Of a DNA stretch of 64,000 nt, positions 7,652 through 14,391 are shown one piece after another; position 1 is the stretch's first letter; every line of letters starts with the position of its first letter. Under the pieces are notes generated by a model. The model was given only the letters and a program-made list of their open reading frames with translations, had not been told where the DNA came from and made no database searches. The translations under genes and the position numbers were made by a program. This DNA comes from Brucella pseudogrignonensis. GTDB taxonomy: Bacteria; Pseudomonadota; Alphaproteobacteria; Rhizobiales; Rhizobiaceae. The DNA is taken from contig NZ_NNRM01000021.1 in assembly GCF_002252525.1 (NCBI RefSeq), forward strand, positions 124,001 to 188,000, given 5' to 3'.

Positions 7652-7667
7652 GTGCGTTTATCGTACA
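7652..7667 (+). promoter_or_regulatory. Repressor operator copy 3 (cro side)
   Basis: GTGCGTTTATCGTACA, identical over 16 bases to the reverse complement of 6200-6215. It lies nine bases before the cro-like ATG and between the divergent repressor and cro-like genes. A partial copy (TATCGTACA) lies at 7625-7633. This is the expected right operator controlling the rightward early promoter and perhaps the repressor itself. Confidence 0.7.
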
Positions 7668-7675
7668 TTCCTCTC

Positions 7676-7933
7676 ATGAGACACGAGCCAGCAAATAAAA
7701 TCATCAAAGAATTCGGCGGGTTGACCGCCGTTGCGACAATCGTCGGCGTTTCTCCACATACGGTGATGCGCTGGCGTATGCCTAAGCAATCGGGCGGCAC
7801 CGGTGGCGCTATTCCTCACTGGCATTTGCCTATTCTGATTACTGCGGCAAAGGAGCGGAAGCTCAAACTTAAGCCGGAAGATTTCGTGTCTTTCGAGAAA
7901 ACGTCCATGCAATGTGCAAGAGCGTCAGCATGA
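7676..7933 (+). CDS. Cro-like DNA-binding protein
   Basis: 85 residues beginning [10 protein letters not shown]. The helix-turn-helix [20 protein letters not shown] is followed by [20 protein letters not shown], the pattern of small Cro/YdaS-like regulators in rhizobial prophages that sit divergent to the repressor. It would compete for the shared operators and favour lytic growth. The ATG has no clear Shine-Dalgarno and lies close to operator copy 3, suggesting a very short or absent leader. First gene of the rightward early operon; its stop overlaps a possible upstream start of the next gene by ATGA. Confidence 0.8.
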   Translation: MRHEPANKIIKEFGGLTAVATIVGVSPHTVMRWRMPKQSGGTGGAIPHWHLPILITAAKERKLKLKPEDFVSFEKTSMQCARASA

Positions 7934-7968
7934 ACAACCCAAACCTCAACCCTAATCAGGATTATCCA

Positions 7969-8229
7969 ATGAGCGACGATATTACATCGGAAGCCCAGAC
8001 GATTGCTGTCGGCCAATTGCGTGCCTTCATCGAGCGTATTGAACGCCTCGAAGAAGAAAAAAAGACAATCGGCGACGACATCAAGGAAGTTTATGCGGAA
8101 CTGAAAGGCTCTGGATTCCAAGCGCCCGTTGTTCGCGAAATTATCCGTCTCCGTAAAAAAGAAGATCATGAGCGCCAAGAAGCCGAAGCAATGCTTCAGC
8201 TTTACATGGACGCATTGGGCATGAGCTGA
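7969..8229 (+). CDS. GapR-family (DUF2312) nucleoid protein encoded by the prophage
   Basis: 86 residues beginning [10 protein letters not shown], with AGGA eight bases upstream. The core [20 protein letters not shown] and [18 protein letters not shown] matches the GapR/DUF2312 family of Alphaproteobacteria almost throughout. GapR in Caulobacter binds overtwisted AT-rich DNA and helps topoisomerases ahead of replication forks. A phage copy could support its own replication or silence DNA. Two earlier in-frame ATGs (7912 and 7930, the latter overlapping the Cro-like stop by ATGA) would add a Pro/Asn-rich tail not expected in the family. Confidence 0.88.
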   Translation: MSDDITSEAQTIAVGQLRAFIERIERLEEEKKTIGDDIKEVYAELKGSGFQAPVVREIIRLRKKEDHERQEAEAMLQLYMDALGMS

Positions 8230-8232
8230 GCC

Positions 8233-8436
8233 ATGAGCGCGACCGTATATCCCACACAAGACGGTAATTTCATTGCGACTTGCCAGATCACCGGCAAAGG
8301 CGCGAGCGGTCGCACTCGTCATCATGCTTTACGCAATCTCCTTTCGTCTGCGTCTCCCGCCTCCCAAGCAGCAGACGAGAAAAGCCTCACCGCCTTCAAT
8401 AAGCGCGGTGAGGCTCTCCTTTCTGGACAGGAATAG
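8233..8436 (+). CDS. Small phage early protein
   Basis: 67 residues. The N-terminal half (TVYPTQDGNFIATCQITGKG) looks like a short beta-hairpin unit and the rest is helical and polar. It starts three bases after the GapR-like stop. No family recognised. Confidence 0.5.
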   Translation: MSATVYPTQDGNFIATCQITGKGASGRTRHHALRNLLSSASPASQAADEKSLTAFNKRGEALLSGQE

Positions 8437-8472
8437 GCGGCGATGATGAGAAACATCCTGTCCAATTCAAAT

Positions 8473-8841
8473 TCAAATGCCCGTCGAGCGTTTATCTCGC
8501 GATCTACCAATCATGGCCGGGTCTTCGATGGTGCTAGCGGATGCCTCCGGCTGTGGCACAGCATGGTTGGTCTTAGACCTCACCGGAACCTTGAACATTC
8601 CGTTGTGCGCCTGTGCATCCGCGTCATTTCTTCGGGCTATCGCTGCCTTTCGTGCGTTCTGCAAAACGCGCCACGCTGCGTGCCCGATGTGCTGCAAATT
8701 CTCTCTCCTGCGTTCGTTACGTCTCAGGCTCTCCATGTCCTGAAACGTAGCGTGGAGATTTTCGGAAATGTCCGAAAAGTTGTCGGAGAAATCAGAAATG
8801 TCTGAATTGGTTTTCGCGTCCAAGGTTTTGAAAGAACGCAT
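8473..8841 (-). CDS. Opposite-strand gene inside the rightward operon, unknown
   Basis: 122 residues beginning MRSFKTLDAK. It has a strong ribosome site (GGAGG five bases before the ATG) and the plus-strand frames over most of this interval are short and Cys-rich without a ribosome site. Residues 12-30 are acidic and Ser-rich (NSDISDFSDNFSDISENLH), followed by a basic helical part (RRNERRRENLQH) and a polar tail. It overlaps the start of the next plus-strand gene head-to-head by 44 bases. No family recognised; DNA binding or a coiled coil is possible. Confidence 0.5.
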   Translation of the reverse strand: MRSFKTLDAKTNSDISDFSDNFSDISENLHATFQDMESLRRNERRRENLQHIGHAAWRVLQNARKAAIARRNDADAQAHNGMFKVPVRSKTNHAVPQPEASASTIEDPAMIGRSRDKRSTGI

Positions 8842-9190
8842 TGCGCCTCCATCGGCAGCAAGCGGCATTGGCGCGCGAATCCTTACCGCATCACGAGCAC
8901 TCAAGTGGTCATTCAATCGAACCAAGGACGTTTGGTACGCCGATGAGCGCGTATCGATCAAGCCGAAAGAGCTACGAAAAGTAGAGGAGGTGTCCGGTGT
9001 CAAATACGGACAGCAAAAACTCAGCGAAGTCGATGAACTCATCAGCAGAGCAACGGAAATCTTGGGGAACGATGATCAGGATTTCGCTCGCCCTCTCGCT
9101 GTTGCGATGCGGGCGTTCCTTAGCGCTCTGGATAGCGCCAGAACTGGCAAACCCAATGGCAAAGACTGGCATCATCCAGACGCTCGTTGA
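8798..9190 (+). CDS. Conserved rhizobial prophage protein, unknown function
   Basis: 130 residues beginning MSELVFASKVLKER; GGAG lies about nine bases upstream, and an earlier ATG at 8768 would add ten residues. The segment RALKWSFNRTKDVWYADERV resembles a small DNA-binding helix pair, followed by KPKELRKVEEVSG and an acidic helix (VDELISRATEILGN). Proteins of this design recur in prophages of Hyphomicrobiales. The C-terminus overlaps the next, membrane, frame by about 119 bases. Confidence 0.7.
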   Translation: MSELVFASKVLKERIAPPSAASGIGARILTASRALKWSFNRTKDVWYADERVSIKPKELRKVEEVSGVKYGQQKLSEVDELISRATEILGNDDQDFARPLAVAMRAFLSALDSARTGKPNGKDWHHPDAR

Positions 9191-9266
9191 GTGGGCTATC
9201 GTTGCCCTTATCATCGTATTCCCACCGCTCGCCGTCGCTGTTGTCTATGCGAAGTGGGTGGCGTGA
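9072..9266 (+). CDS. Overlapping small membrane protein
   Basis: 64 residues in a different frame from the 3' part of the preceding gene. GGGG lies four bases before the ATG at 9072. It shows a weakly hydrophobic N-terminal segment (MIRISLALSLLRCGRSLALW) and a clear membrane helix near residues 36-57 (TLVEWAIVALIIVFPPLAVA). Its TGA interlocks with the methyltransferase ATG (TGATG), a typical operon junction and the main reason to accept it. A shorter start at 9156 is also possible. Function unknown. Confidence 0.5.
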   Translation: MIRISLALSLLRCGRSLALWIAPELANPMAKTGIIQTLVEWAIVALIIVFPPLAVAVVYAKWVA

Positions 9267-9937
9267 TGACAGCAAGCGCACGCGGTCTTTTCAGAGCTAC
9301 AGGGAATAAGCCTAAGCCGGTTCACATCATGCTCGATGGCGAGATTGTTAAAACCGATTCCCTTGAGCGTGAACCAAACGAGTTTTATCCGACACCGCCA
9401 GAGCCGACGCGCGCGTTTCTCCATGCTGAGATTGAGCGCCTGCGCGACTTCCCTTGCATTTGGGGACCTGCAGCAGGTGACGGCGCAATGGTTCGCGAAA
9501 TGGAATCTCTTGGCCTTGTCGTTCGTTCGTCTGATCTGATCGATCGCGGCTGCGATGCGGATATCCGGTCTTTCTATGACTTCCCGGTATCGCCAGCGCC
9601 TGCCATCGTAACGAATCCACCTTTCGATCAATGCGGATGGGGCAACGGCAAAGCACGCTGGCTTTATCATGCTCTTGATACCCTTGACGTTGATTACATG
9701 GCGCTACTGCTCAACTGGTCTTGGCCGGGGGCAGGTGGCCTTGCATCATTCTGGGGCCGGTTCCCTCCTGCGCGCGTCTACCTAATGCGCTGGAAGATTG
9801 ATTTCACCGGTCAGGGCGCGCCGCCAATGCTCAACGCCTGGTTCGTCTGGGATAAAGAGCATCGTGGCGAAACCGTTCTACGCATGCTCGACCGCAAAGA
9901 CGCCAGACAGGGCGAACTATTTGGAGGCGAAGCATGA
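9266..9937 (+). CDS. Phage DNA N6-adenine methyltransferase
   Basis: 223 residues. SAM-binding motif I is WGPAAGDGAMVREMESLG (from residue 66) and the catalytic motif IV is TNPPF (116-120), the (N/D)PP(Y/F) signature of amino-methyltransferases. The N-terminal EFYPTPPEPTRAFL resembles related phage methyltransferases. It probably methylates adenines in phage or host DNA, protecting against restriction or changing gene control. No partner restriction enzyme is nearby, so it is an orphan methyltransferase. Starts by TGATG overlap and overlaps rusA by four bases. Confidence 0.85.
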   Translation: MTASARGLFRATGNKPKPVHIMLDGEIVKTDSLEREPNEFYPTPPEPTRAFLHAEIERLRDFPCIWGPAAGDGAMVREMESLGLVVRSSDLIDRGCDADIRSFYDFPVSPAPAIVTNPPFDQCGWGNGKARWLYHALDTLDVDYMALLLNWSWPGAGGLASFWGRFPPARVYLMRWKIDFTGQGAPPMLNAWFVWDKEHRGETVLRMLDRKDARQGELFGGEA

Positions 9938-10287
9938 TCAAGCTCGCGCTCCCGTTCCCTCCGTCTGTTTGGGACATCTATGTCGGCTGGGGCAAGTCTC
10001 GCCGCGTGTCGCCTGAATATGCGAAGTGGCGCAAAGACTGCGGGTTCTTCCTCAACCGCAAGAACGAATTCATCGACGGGCCTTTCAGCATCTCAGTTGC
10101 TTTGAAGCGCCCGCATAAGCGCATGGACCTCGACAACCGCATGAAAGCGCTTCTCGACGTTCTCCAGCATTACAAGGTCATCAAGAACGACAGCCTCTGT
10201 GAACGCCTCACAATGACGTGGGATGCCGGTTTGAAAGAGGAGTGTGTCGTCATCTTGCAGCGCGCCGAGGAGGCGTTGTCGTCATGA
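9934..10287 (+). CDS. rusA: RusA-like Holliday junction resolvase
   Basis: 117 residues, the normal RusA length. The N-terminal LALPFPPSVWDIY matches the family entry strand, and the acidic catalytic cluster is visible as KRMDLDNRMKALLD (Asp65, Asp67, Asn68) followed by KNDS with Asp86. It would cut four-way DNA junctions made during recombination-dependent phage replication, working with ERF and the YqaJ exonuclease. ATGA overlaps on both sides bind it into the rightward operon. Confidence 0.92.
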   Translation: MIKLALPFPPSVWDIYVGWGKSRRVSPEYAKWRKDCGFFLNRKNEFIDGPFSISVALKRPHKRMDLDNRMKALLDVLQHYKVIKNDSLCERLTMTWDAGLKEECVVILQRAEEALSS

Positions 10288-11135
10288 GCAGATGGGTGCG
10301 CGTTCAAGCAGACATACTCGACCATCCTTTGTTCGCCAATTCCGAGCGATCAGAGAGCGATGCATGGCTGTGGCTTATCACGAACGCTGCATGGTCTCCG
10401 ACGCATCACCGCATCGGGAATGACGTTGTTCCTGTGCCTGTTGGTTCGGTCTTCGTCACCCTGCGCGGACTGGCAAAAGAGTGGAATTGGAAGTCAGAAA
10501 AACGCGTTCGCACCTTCCTTCGCGTGCTCGAAAATCACGAAATGATCGTGACAAAAACGGACGCAGGCAAGACGCAGGTAACTATCTGTAATTACTCGAA
10601 ATATCAGGAAGGCGGACGCACGCAGGACGCAGAGCGGACGCAAGACGGACGCACTAAATACACCAATACACCAAATACATCTTCACTTCGTTCAGATGTT
10701 AAGGCGCAAGCGCCCGCAAAACCATCTGTCAAAAGCGAATTGATGAATGTTCTGGATGAAGATCATTCGCAGGCAGTGATTGATCACCGCAAAGCAATCA
10801 AAAAACCCATGACCGTCAGAGCAGCTCAATTGCTCGCAGCCGAATTTGCCAAGTGCTCAGATCCGAACGAAGCGGCTGACGTGATGATTTCGGCGGGCTG
10901 GCAGGGATTCAAGCCGGAATGGGTCGAGAACCGAAAATCTTCCACACGTCGAGAACCTCCGCCCAAGCGTGGTGAAACAGCCACTGAAATTTGGGGAGAT
11001 GACCTGAGAGAACGAGGAATTTTACGAGATGAACCAGATAGCTACCAATCAGGCATACTCGATGTTGGTTACGGAGGAGGACATTTCGAAGGCAATGTAC
11101 GTCCTCTCCGCATTGCCAGCGCGGGTTCAAAGTGA
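10284..11135 (+). CDS. Phage replication protein, winged-helix N-terminus
   Basis: 283 residues. Residues 1-105 are typical of phage replication initiator/primosome-like proteins: MSRWVRVQADILDHPLF, WLWLITNAAW, VPVGSVFVTLRGLAKEW, VRTFLRVLENHEMI, then ICNYSKYQ. The middle is a polar linker, and 165-220 is helical (KKPMTVRAAQLLAAEFAKC, ADVMISAGWQGFKPEWV), a common C-terminal module. It probably recognises the phage origin or bridges to the helicase. The last 107 bases overlap the next gene in another frame. No helicase gene is seen nearby, so host DnaB is presumably recruited. Confidence 0.75.
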   Translation: MSRWVRVQADILDHPLFANSERSESDAWLWLITNAAWSPTHHRIGNDVVPVPVGSVFVTLRGLAKEWNWKSEKRVRTFLRVLENHEMIVTKTDAGKTQVTICNYSKYQEGGRTQDAERTQDGRTKYTNTPNTSSLRSDVKAQAPAKPSVKSELMNVLDEDHSQAVIDHRKAIKKPMTVRAAQLLAAEFAKCSDPNEAADVMISAGWQGFKPEWVENRKSSTRREPPPKRGETATEIWGDDLRERGILRDEPDSYQSGILDVGYGGGHFEGNVRPLRIASAGSK

Positions 11136-11532
11136 CCGCAAGCTGTTCAAGGAAGTTTATTTTCGCGCGCTTCATGGCGTCTCTCGCCACAGCTTGGAAA
11201 TGGCCGTCCAGAACATCATTCAGGGTCATTCAGAGTTGCAGCATGGCTTCATGCCTTCGCCGCCAGAGCTTCGCCGCGAGTGCGAACGAGTTATGAAACC
11301 GATCCTCGACAGCATGGCCTACGTCCGTGAAGTCGAGGCAGCACGCAGAGAAGCAGCAGAACATCGAAGCAGAGCCAGTAAGGTAGACCACACCAAAGGC
11401 CGGGAAGTTATCGCGACTGGCATTGATCACGGTGTCTGGTCTTCCAAAGGCAAGCGAGAATTTCCAGTCGGTTCGCTTTGGGTAGCCAAGACAGGAACCG
11501 TCTATGGGCCAGCAAAGGGAGCACGCGCATGA
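11029..11532 (+). CDS. Phage replication-associated protein
   Basis: 167 residues; GAGG lies ahead of the ATG. Residues 14-85 are helical (EEDISKAMYVLSALPARV, FKEVYFRALHGVSRHSLEMA, HGFMPSPPELRRECERVM), the layout of small proteins that follow replication initiators in rhizobial prophages and may act in helicase loading. The C-terminal part (WSSKGKREFPVGSLWVAKTGTVY) is a small beta unit. Helicase-loader function is inferred from position only. The long overlap with the upstream gene suggests translational coupling. Confidence 0.65.
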   Translation: MNQIATNQAYSMLVTEEDISKAMYVLSALPARVQSDRKLFKEVYFRALHGVSRHSLEMAVQNIIQGHSELQHGFMPSPPELRRECERVMKPILDSMAYVREVEAARREAAEHRSRASKVDHTKGREVIATGIDHGVWSSKGKREFPVGSLWVAKTGTVYGPAKGARA

Positions 11533-11759
11533 TCACGCTGACCAAGCGCCAGAAAGACGCTTACGACTTCATAAAATCTTACGCCAGTACGAAAGGCTAC
11601 GGGCCTTCGTATGAAGAAATATCAGCCGGGATTGGCCTTGCCTCAAAGTCGAGCGTTCACCGCCTTGTCTATGGATTGGTAGATCGCGGCTTGCTCATCA
11701 AGCATCAAGGCGTTGCCAGAGGTTATTCATTCCCGCAGCAGGAAGGGAGGGCCGCGTGA
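11529..11759 (+). CDS. LexA-like winged-helix DNA-binding protein
   Basis: 76 residues. The whole chain equals the LexA N-terminal domain: LTKRQKDAYDFIKSYASTKGYGPSYEEIS, then GLASKSSVHRLVYGLVDRGLLI. It has no S24 peptidase domain, so it cannot self-cleave. It may bind LexA-type or phage-specific operators. ATGA overlap upstream and TGATG overlap downstream. Confidence 0.85.
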   Translation: MITLTKRQKDAYDFIKSYASTKGYGPSYEEISAGIGLASKSSVHRLVYGLVDRGLLIKHQGVARGYSFPQQEGRAA

Positions 11760-12115
11760 TGGCCGATACAAAGTTTACGCCGGGGCCGTGGCATCTATGC
11801 GCGCACTTGGCAAATATAGACAAAGAGATTGAATGCGGTTGCGGATTTAGAGGCGTTATTTATGGGCCTGAAGGCATAGGTTACGCCATCTGCCAGCCGG
11901 GTTTTGATTCAGACAATGAAGGTGAGGAAGGTCTTTCTCCGCCTCGGTATGATCGAATGACAGAGATTGCAAACGCCCACCTAATCGCCGCATCGCCAGA
12001 GCTTTATGAGGCGTTGGAAGACGTGCTTGGACTTATCACGCCGGAGTTCAAGGAATGCCCCATGGTTGCGTTCGCAAAGGCAGCGTTAGCCAAGGCTCGC
12101 GGGGAGGTTGTGTGA
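11759..12115 (+). CDS. Phage protein of the TPGPW/NAHLIAASPELYEAL family
   Basis: 118 residues. The ends are diagnostic: FTPGPWHLCAH at the start and EIANAHLIAASPELYEALED near the C-terminus, as in Ea22/Ead-like phage proteins found across Proteobacteria. The middle (ECGCGFRGVIYGPEGIGYAIC) contains three Cys that could bind a metal. No function is established. TGATG junctions on both sides; a GTG directly upstream (11756) could also serve as start. Confidence 0.7.
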   Translation: MADTKFTPGPWHLCAHLANIDKEIECGCGFRGVIYGPEGIGYAICQPGFDSDNEGEEGLSPPRYDRMTEIANAHLIAASPELYEALEDVLGLITPEFKECPMVAFAKAALAKARGEVV

Positions 12116-12639
12116 TGTTCGCAGTTTCAGCAATCCGTACAAATCAGGGCGCTGCAAAAATCATCGCGCAACGCAATGCAGAGCGTAAGCTCAAGGAGCG
12201 TTTGTTGTTGGAAGCCCAAGCGGCTGCGAAGGCAGAAGCCGAACGCGAAGCTGCCGAGCATCTGGAAGTCATTGCAAAGTCGGTGGCGATAATCTCGAGC
12301 TTTCGAGCAGTCGATATCATTTTGGGTGAGCGTACACAGGTCAAAGATATCGTCACTCATGCAGTGGCAGGCACAAAGTACACAGCTCAAGACATTCTAG
12401 GCCATCGCCGTATGCGCACCATGACCGATCTGCGCCACTACGCTATCCTTTGCGCATGGGCGCTTCGTCCAGACATGAGCCTGCCGCAGCTTGGCAAGCT
12501 TCTCGGCGGTCGTGACCACACAACAATCCTTCACGCAAAGAACCGCTTTGGCTTTGAAAGCCGAGAAGAAGCAGCGCGTTTTATCAAACAACACGGCAGG
12601 GACGCCACACTCGCGCGTCTCGTCAAGCAGGCGGCATAG
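12115..12639 (+). CDS. DnaA domain IV-like protein lacking the ATPase
   Basis: 174 residues. Residues 1-60 form a charged coiled-coil segment. Residues about 85-145 match the DNA-binding domain IV of DnaA: YTAQDILGHRRMRTMTDLRHYAILCAWAL, then MSLPQLGKLLGGRDHTTILHA, where GGRDHTTILHA (131-141) is close to the DnaA signature. There is no AAA+ ATPase, so it cannot open an origin by itself. It could mask or mark DnaA boxes, act as a regulator, or help phage origin choice. Perfect DnaA boxes occur in this prophage at 37620-37642. Confidence 0.88.
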   Translation: MFAVSAIRTNQGAAKIIAQRNAERKLKERLLLEAQAAAKAEAEREAAEHLEVIAKSVAIISSFRAVDIILGERTQVKDIVTHAVAGTKYTAQDILGHRRMRTMTDLRHYAILCAWALRPDMSLPQLGKLLGGRDHTTILHAKNRFGFESREEAARFIKQHGRDATLARLVKQAA

Positions 12640-12648
12640 GAGAGGGCT

Positions 12649-12924
12649 ATGCTCTACGTGGTCAGCAACGAACCGGCAGAAGTGCAGACACAGAAATGCG
12701 TTGATGCCTTCTATGCAAAGAACGGCCCTTGCTGTGCTGGCTGCGATTTCTGGCGCTGGATTAGCGCGACAGTTGGCGAGTGTGTTCGATTCCCTCCGAA
12801 CCACAACCATGACGCGGCGGCAGGACTTGGCATGACTTCATGCTCTTTGCCGCGCTCAACAACAAATCTGACAAAGCGGGATCATTGGTGCGGCGAGTTC
12901 CGAGACGATCCTGACCAAGCATAA
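12649..12924 (+). CDS. Cysteine-rich phage protein
   Basis: 91 residues with Cys in the pattern CCAGCDFW, GECVRFPP, SCSLP and HWCGEF, similar to small phage proteins ending in a WCGEF motif that probably bind zinc. AGGAGAGGG lies just before the ATG, a strong ribosome site. Function unknown; sits between the DnaA-like gene and the last gene of the early operon. Confidence 0.7.
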   Translation: MLYVVSNEPAEVQTQKCVDAFYAKNGPCCAGCDFWRWISATVGECVRFPPNHNHDAAAGLGMTSCSLPRSTTNLTKRDHWCGEFRDDPDQA

Positions 12925-12947
12925 CCCCAGGCGATGAGGAAACAGGC

Positions 12948-13574
12948 ATGGCGGCATATTCAAAGGCTGAAAAGCGACGACTGAAAAAGGGAAGGCCAGT
13001 TTTGCCAGCGGCAGAGCGTGAGCCAAACGGACGAAAGAGCAGACGCAAGTCATCTATCGTCCGCAGAACACATGAATCAGAAGCAGAGACAAAGCTGGTT
13101 GTTATTTCAGCCCGCATGAAAATGGGGATGTCTGCATCGATCGCAGAGCGGCCAGAAGCGGGATCCGTTCTCGGTCGCCTCCATATCCTGTTTCCAGATC
13201 GCGTCACCTATGCGCATTATCAGGCAGGATTGCGGTATGGTGCCGACTATTGCCGGTATTACGCTCTAAGCGGCATTCCATACCCATCTGCGCGGGCACA
13301 TGATATGACCCGCGTTCATGGCTCTGGCATTGATAAGCCGGAAGCGGCTGAGCAGGCGCGCGAGCGTATTCTTGATCTGGGTGAAGCAATCCGCAGGGTC
13401 GATCAATCAGGACGGCCGATCGCCACCACAGTCCGCAATGTCTGCATTCTCGATGAGGATACAGGCATGCATCTGCCTCACATGGCCCGCTTCCTCGCCA
13501 TAGGCTTAGACGCACTTGTGGACTTCTACGGGATAGACCGCAAGGCGATTCCACAGGACTTGACTAACGAATGA
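12948..13574 (+). CDS. Last early-operon protein, antiterminator (Q) position
   Basis: 208 residues. Residues 1-45 are strongly basic (KAEKRRLKKGRP, GRKSRRKSS), followed by a central part with HILFPDRVTYAHYQAGLRYGADY and a helical C-terminus. It is a recurring protein of rhizobial prophages just before the terminase region. Its place, directly upstream of a strong terminator that separates early from late genes, is where lambdoid phages encode the Q antiterminator. That function is inferred from position and charge only. Confidence 0.6.
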   Translation: MAAYSKAEKRRLKKGRPVLPAAEREPNGRKSRRKSSIVRRTHESEAETKLVVISARMKMGMSASIAERPEAGSVLGRLHILFPDRVTYAHYQAGLRYGADYCRYYALSGIPYPSARAHDMTRVHGSGIDKPEAAEQARERILDLGEAIRRVDQSGRPIATTVRNVCILDEDTGMHLPHMARFLAIGLDALVDFYGIDRKAIPQDLTNE

Positions 13575-13677
13575 CATTTAGTCAGCCTGAATAAGGTAGG
13601 TGATTTGTTTCACCAAGATAGATTTAAGTTTCTCTCGACCCGCTAGTTTATTGCCCCAATCATGTAAGTGGAAATAG

Positions 13678-13703
13678 CCGTCACCTTCGGGTGGCGGTTT
13701 TTT
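13678..13703 (+). terminator. Intrinsic terminator between early and late genes
   Basis: CCGTCACC, loop TTCG, GGTGGCGG (one wobble pair) followed by six T. It lies about 100 bases after the last early gene. Late gene expression must read through it or begin just upstream or downstream. Confidence 0.85.
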
Positions 13704-13717
13704 ATTGGAGCCTCAAA

Positions 13718-13900
13718 ATGCGCCCATATCATCCAGCGAATTTCAAACTTCAGCCTTTCCCTGCTTGGCGTGTTGCTTGCCTTGCGTGGGCAGCAAAGGC
13801 ACTTGGCATTCAGTTCAAGATTGAGGGTATCCCGTTTGGGTCGCGTCGGTTGAAAAACAATAAGGTTGTCTATGAGTGCGGAATCCAAGAGGGAATGTGA
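13718..13900 (+). CDS. Small protein after the early terminator
   Basis: 60 residues beginning MRPYHPANFK, with GGAG seven bases upstream. Basic and aromatic (FPAWRVACLAWAAKALGIQF); no family recognised. First gene of the late unit. Its end overlaps the next gene. Confidence 0.55.
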   Translation: MRPYHPANFKLQPFPAWRVACLAWAAKALGIQFKIEGIPFGSRRLKNNKVVYECGIQEGM

Positions 13901-14063
13901 TTTAATCACCTCTCTAGCAGAAGCTTCACAAAAGAAGGTCTGGCGCGCTCGCAATATGATCATTCTTGAAGCAGTCATAGCCGCTTTCATGGATAGCGAC
14001 ACACCACAAGACGTGGCGCAGATACTCAGAAAGCAGGCAGACCAGCTTGAGGAGTTTGGATGA
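13872..14063 (+). CDS. Small helical phage protein
   Basis: 63 residues beginning MSAESKRECD, with AAGG upstream. Helical throughout (KKVWRARNMIILEAVIAAFMD). A TTG two codons earlier is a less likely start. Overlaps the preceding gene and joins the next by ATGA. Confidence 0.55.
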   Translation: MSAESKRECDLITSLAEASQKKVWRARNMIILEAVIAAFMDSDTPQDVAQILRKQADQLEEFG

Positions 14064-14275
14064 GCGGTGCGCAAATCATTTCACTTGGTGCTCATGAGCG
14101 GATGACGGTCAAGGAATGCCTAGATTATTGCGCCCGCGATCATGACGGATATCAAGATGTCATTGTCGTCGGCGTCGATCACGAAGGCAACACTATTCTC
14201 CGATCATCCCGCCTCACAAGAGCAGAAGCATCGTTCATACTGATGGACGCGTTAGATCGAGCAAGAGGAAAGTAA
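14060..14275 (+). CDS. Small conserved phage protein
   Basis: 71 residues, alpha/beta pattern (DVIVVGVDHEGNTILRSSRL, then EASFILMDALDRA). Similar short proteins are common in rhizobial phages. Function unknown. Translationally coupled (ATGA) to the preceding gene. Confidence 0.6.
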   Translation: MSGAQIISLGAHERMTVKECLDYCARDHDGYQDVIVVGVDHEGNTILRSSRLTRAEASFILMDALDRARGK

Positions 14276-14277
14276 GA

Positions 14278-14391
14278 ATGACCACCAAGCTTCTCGCTCT
14301 CTCTGCGTTTATCCTACTTGCAGCATGTGCGCTACCTTACGAGCGTCACTGCTCATTCAACGATTACCTGACAAAGACGTGGTGTAGGTGA
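14278..14391 (+). CDS. 37-residue lipoprotein
   Basis: A short frame with a complete lipoprotein signal: MTTKLLALSAFILLAAC, lipobox LLAAC with Cys17 as the lipidation site, and a 20-residue polar tail with two more Cys. GAGG lies about nine bases before the ATG and the stop interlocks with the terminase small subunit start (TGATG). Phage lipoproteins at this size act in lysis or superinfection exclusion; which applies is unknown. The spanin lipoprotein of this phage is a different gene (36012). Confidence 0.6.
   Translation: MTTKLLALSAFILLAACALPYERHCSFNDYLTKTWCR

Noticed and set aside
8443-8805. Plus-strand ORFs opposite the 8473-8841 gene
   Set aside because: Cys/Arg/Ser-rich accidental composition and no ribosome site; the minus-strand frame has a strong one.
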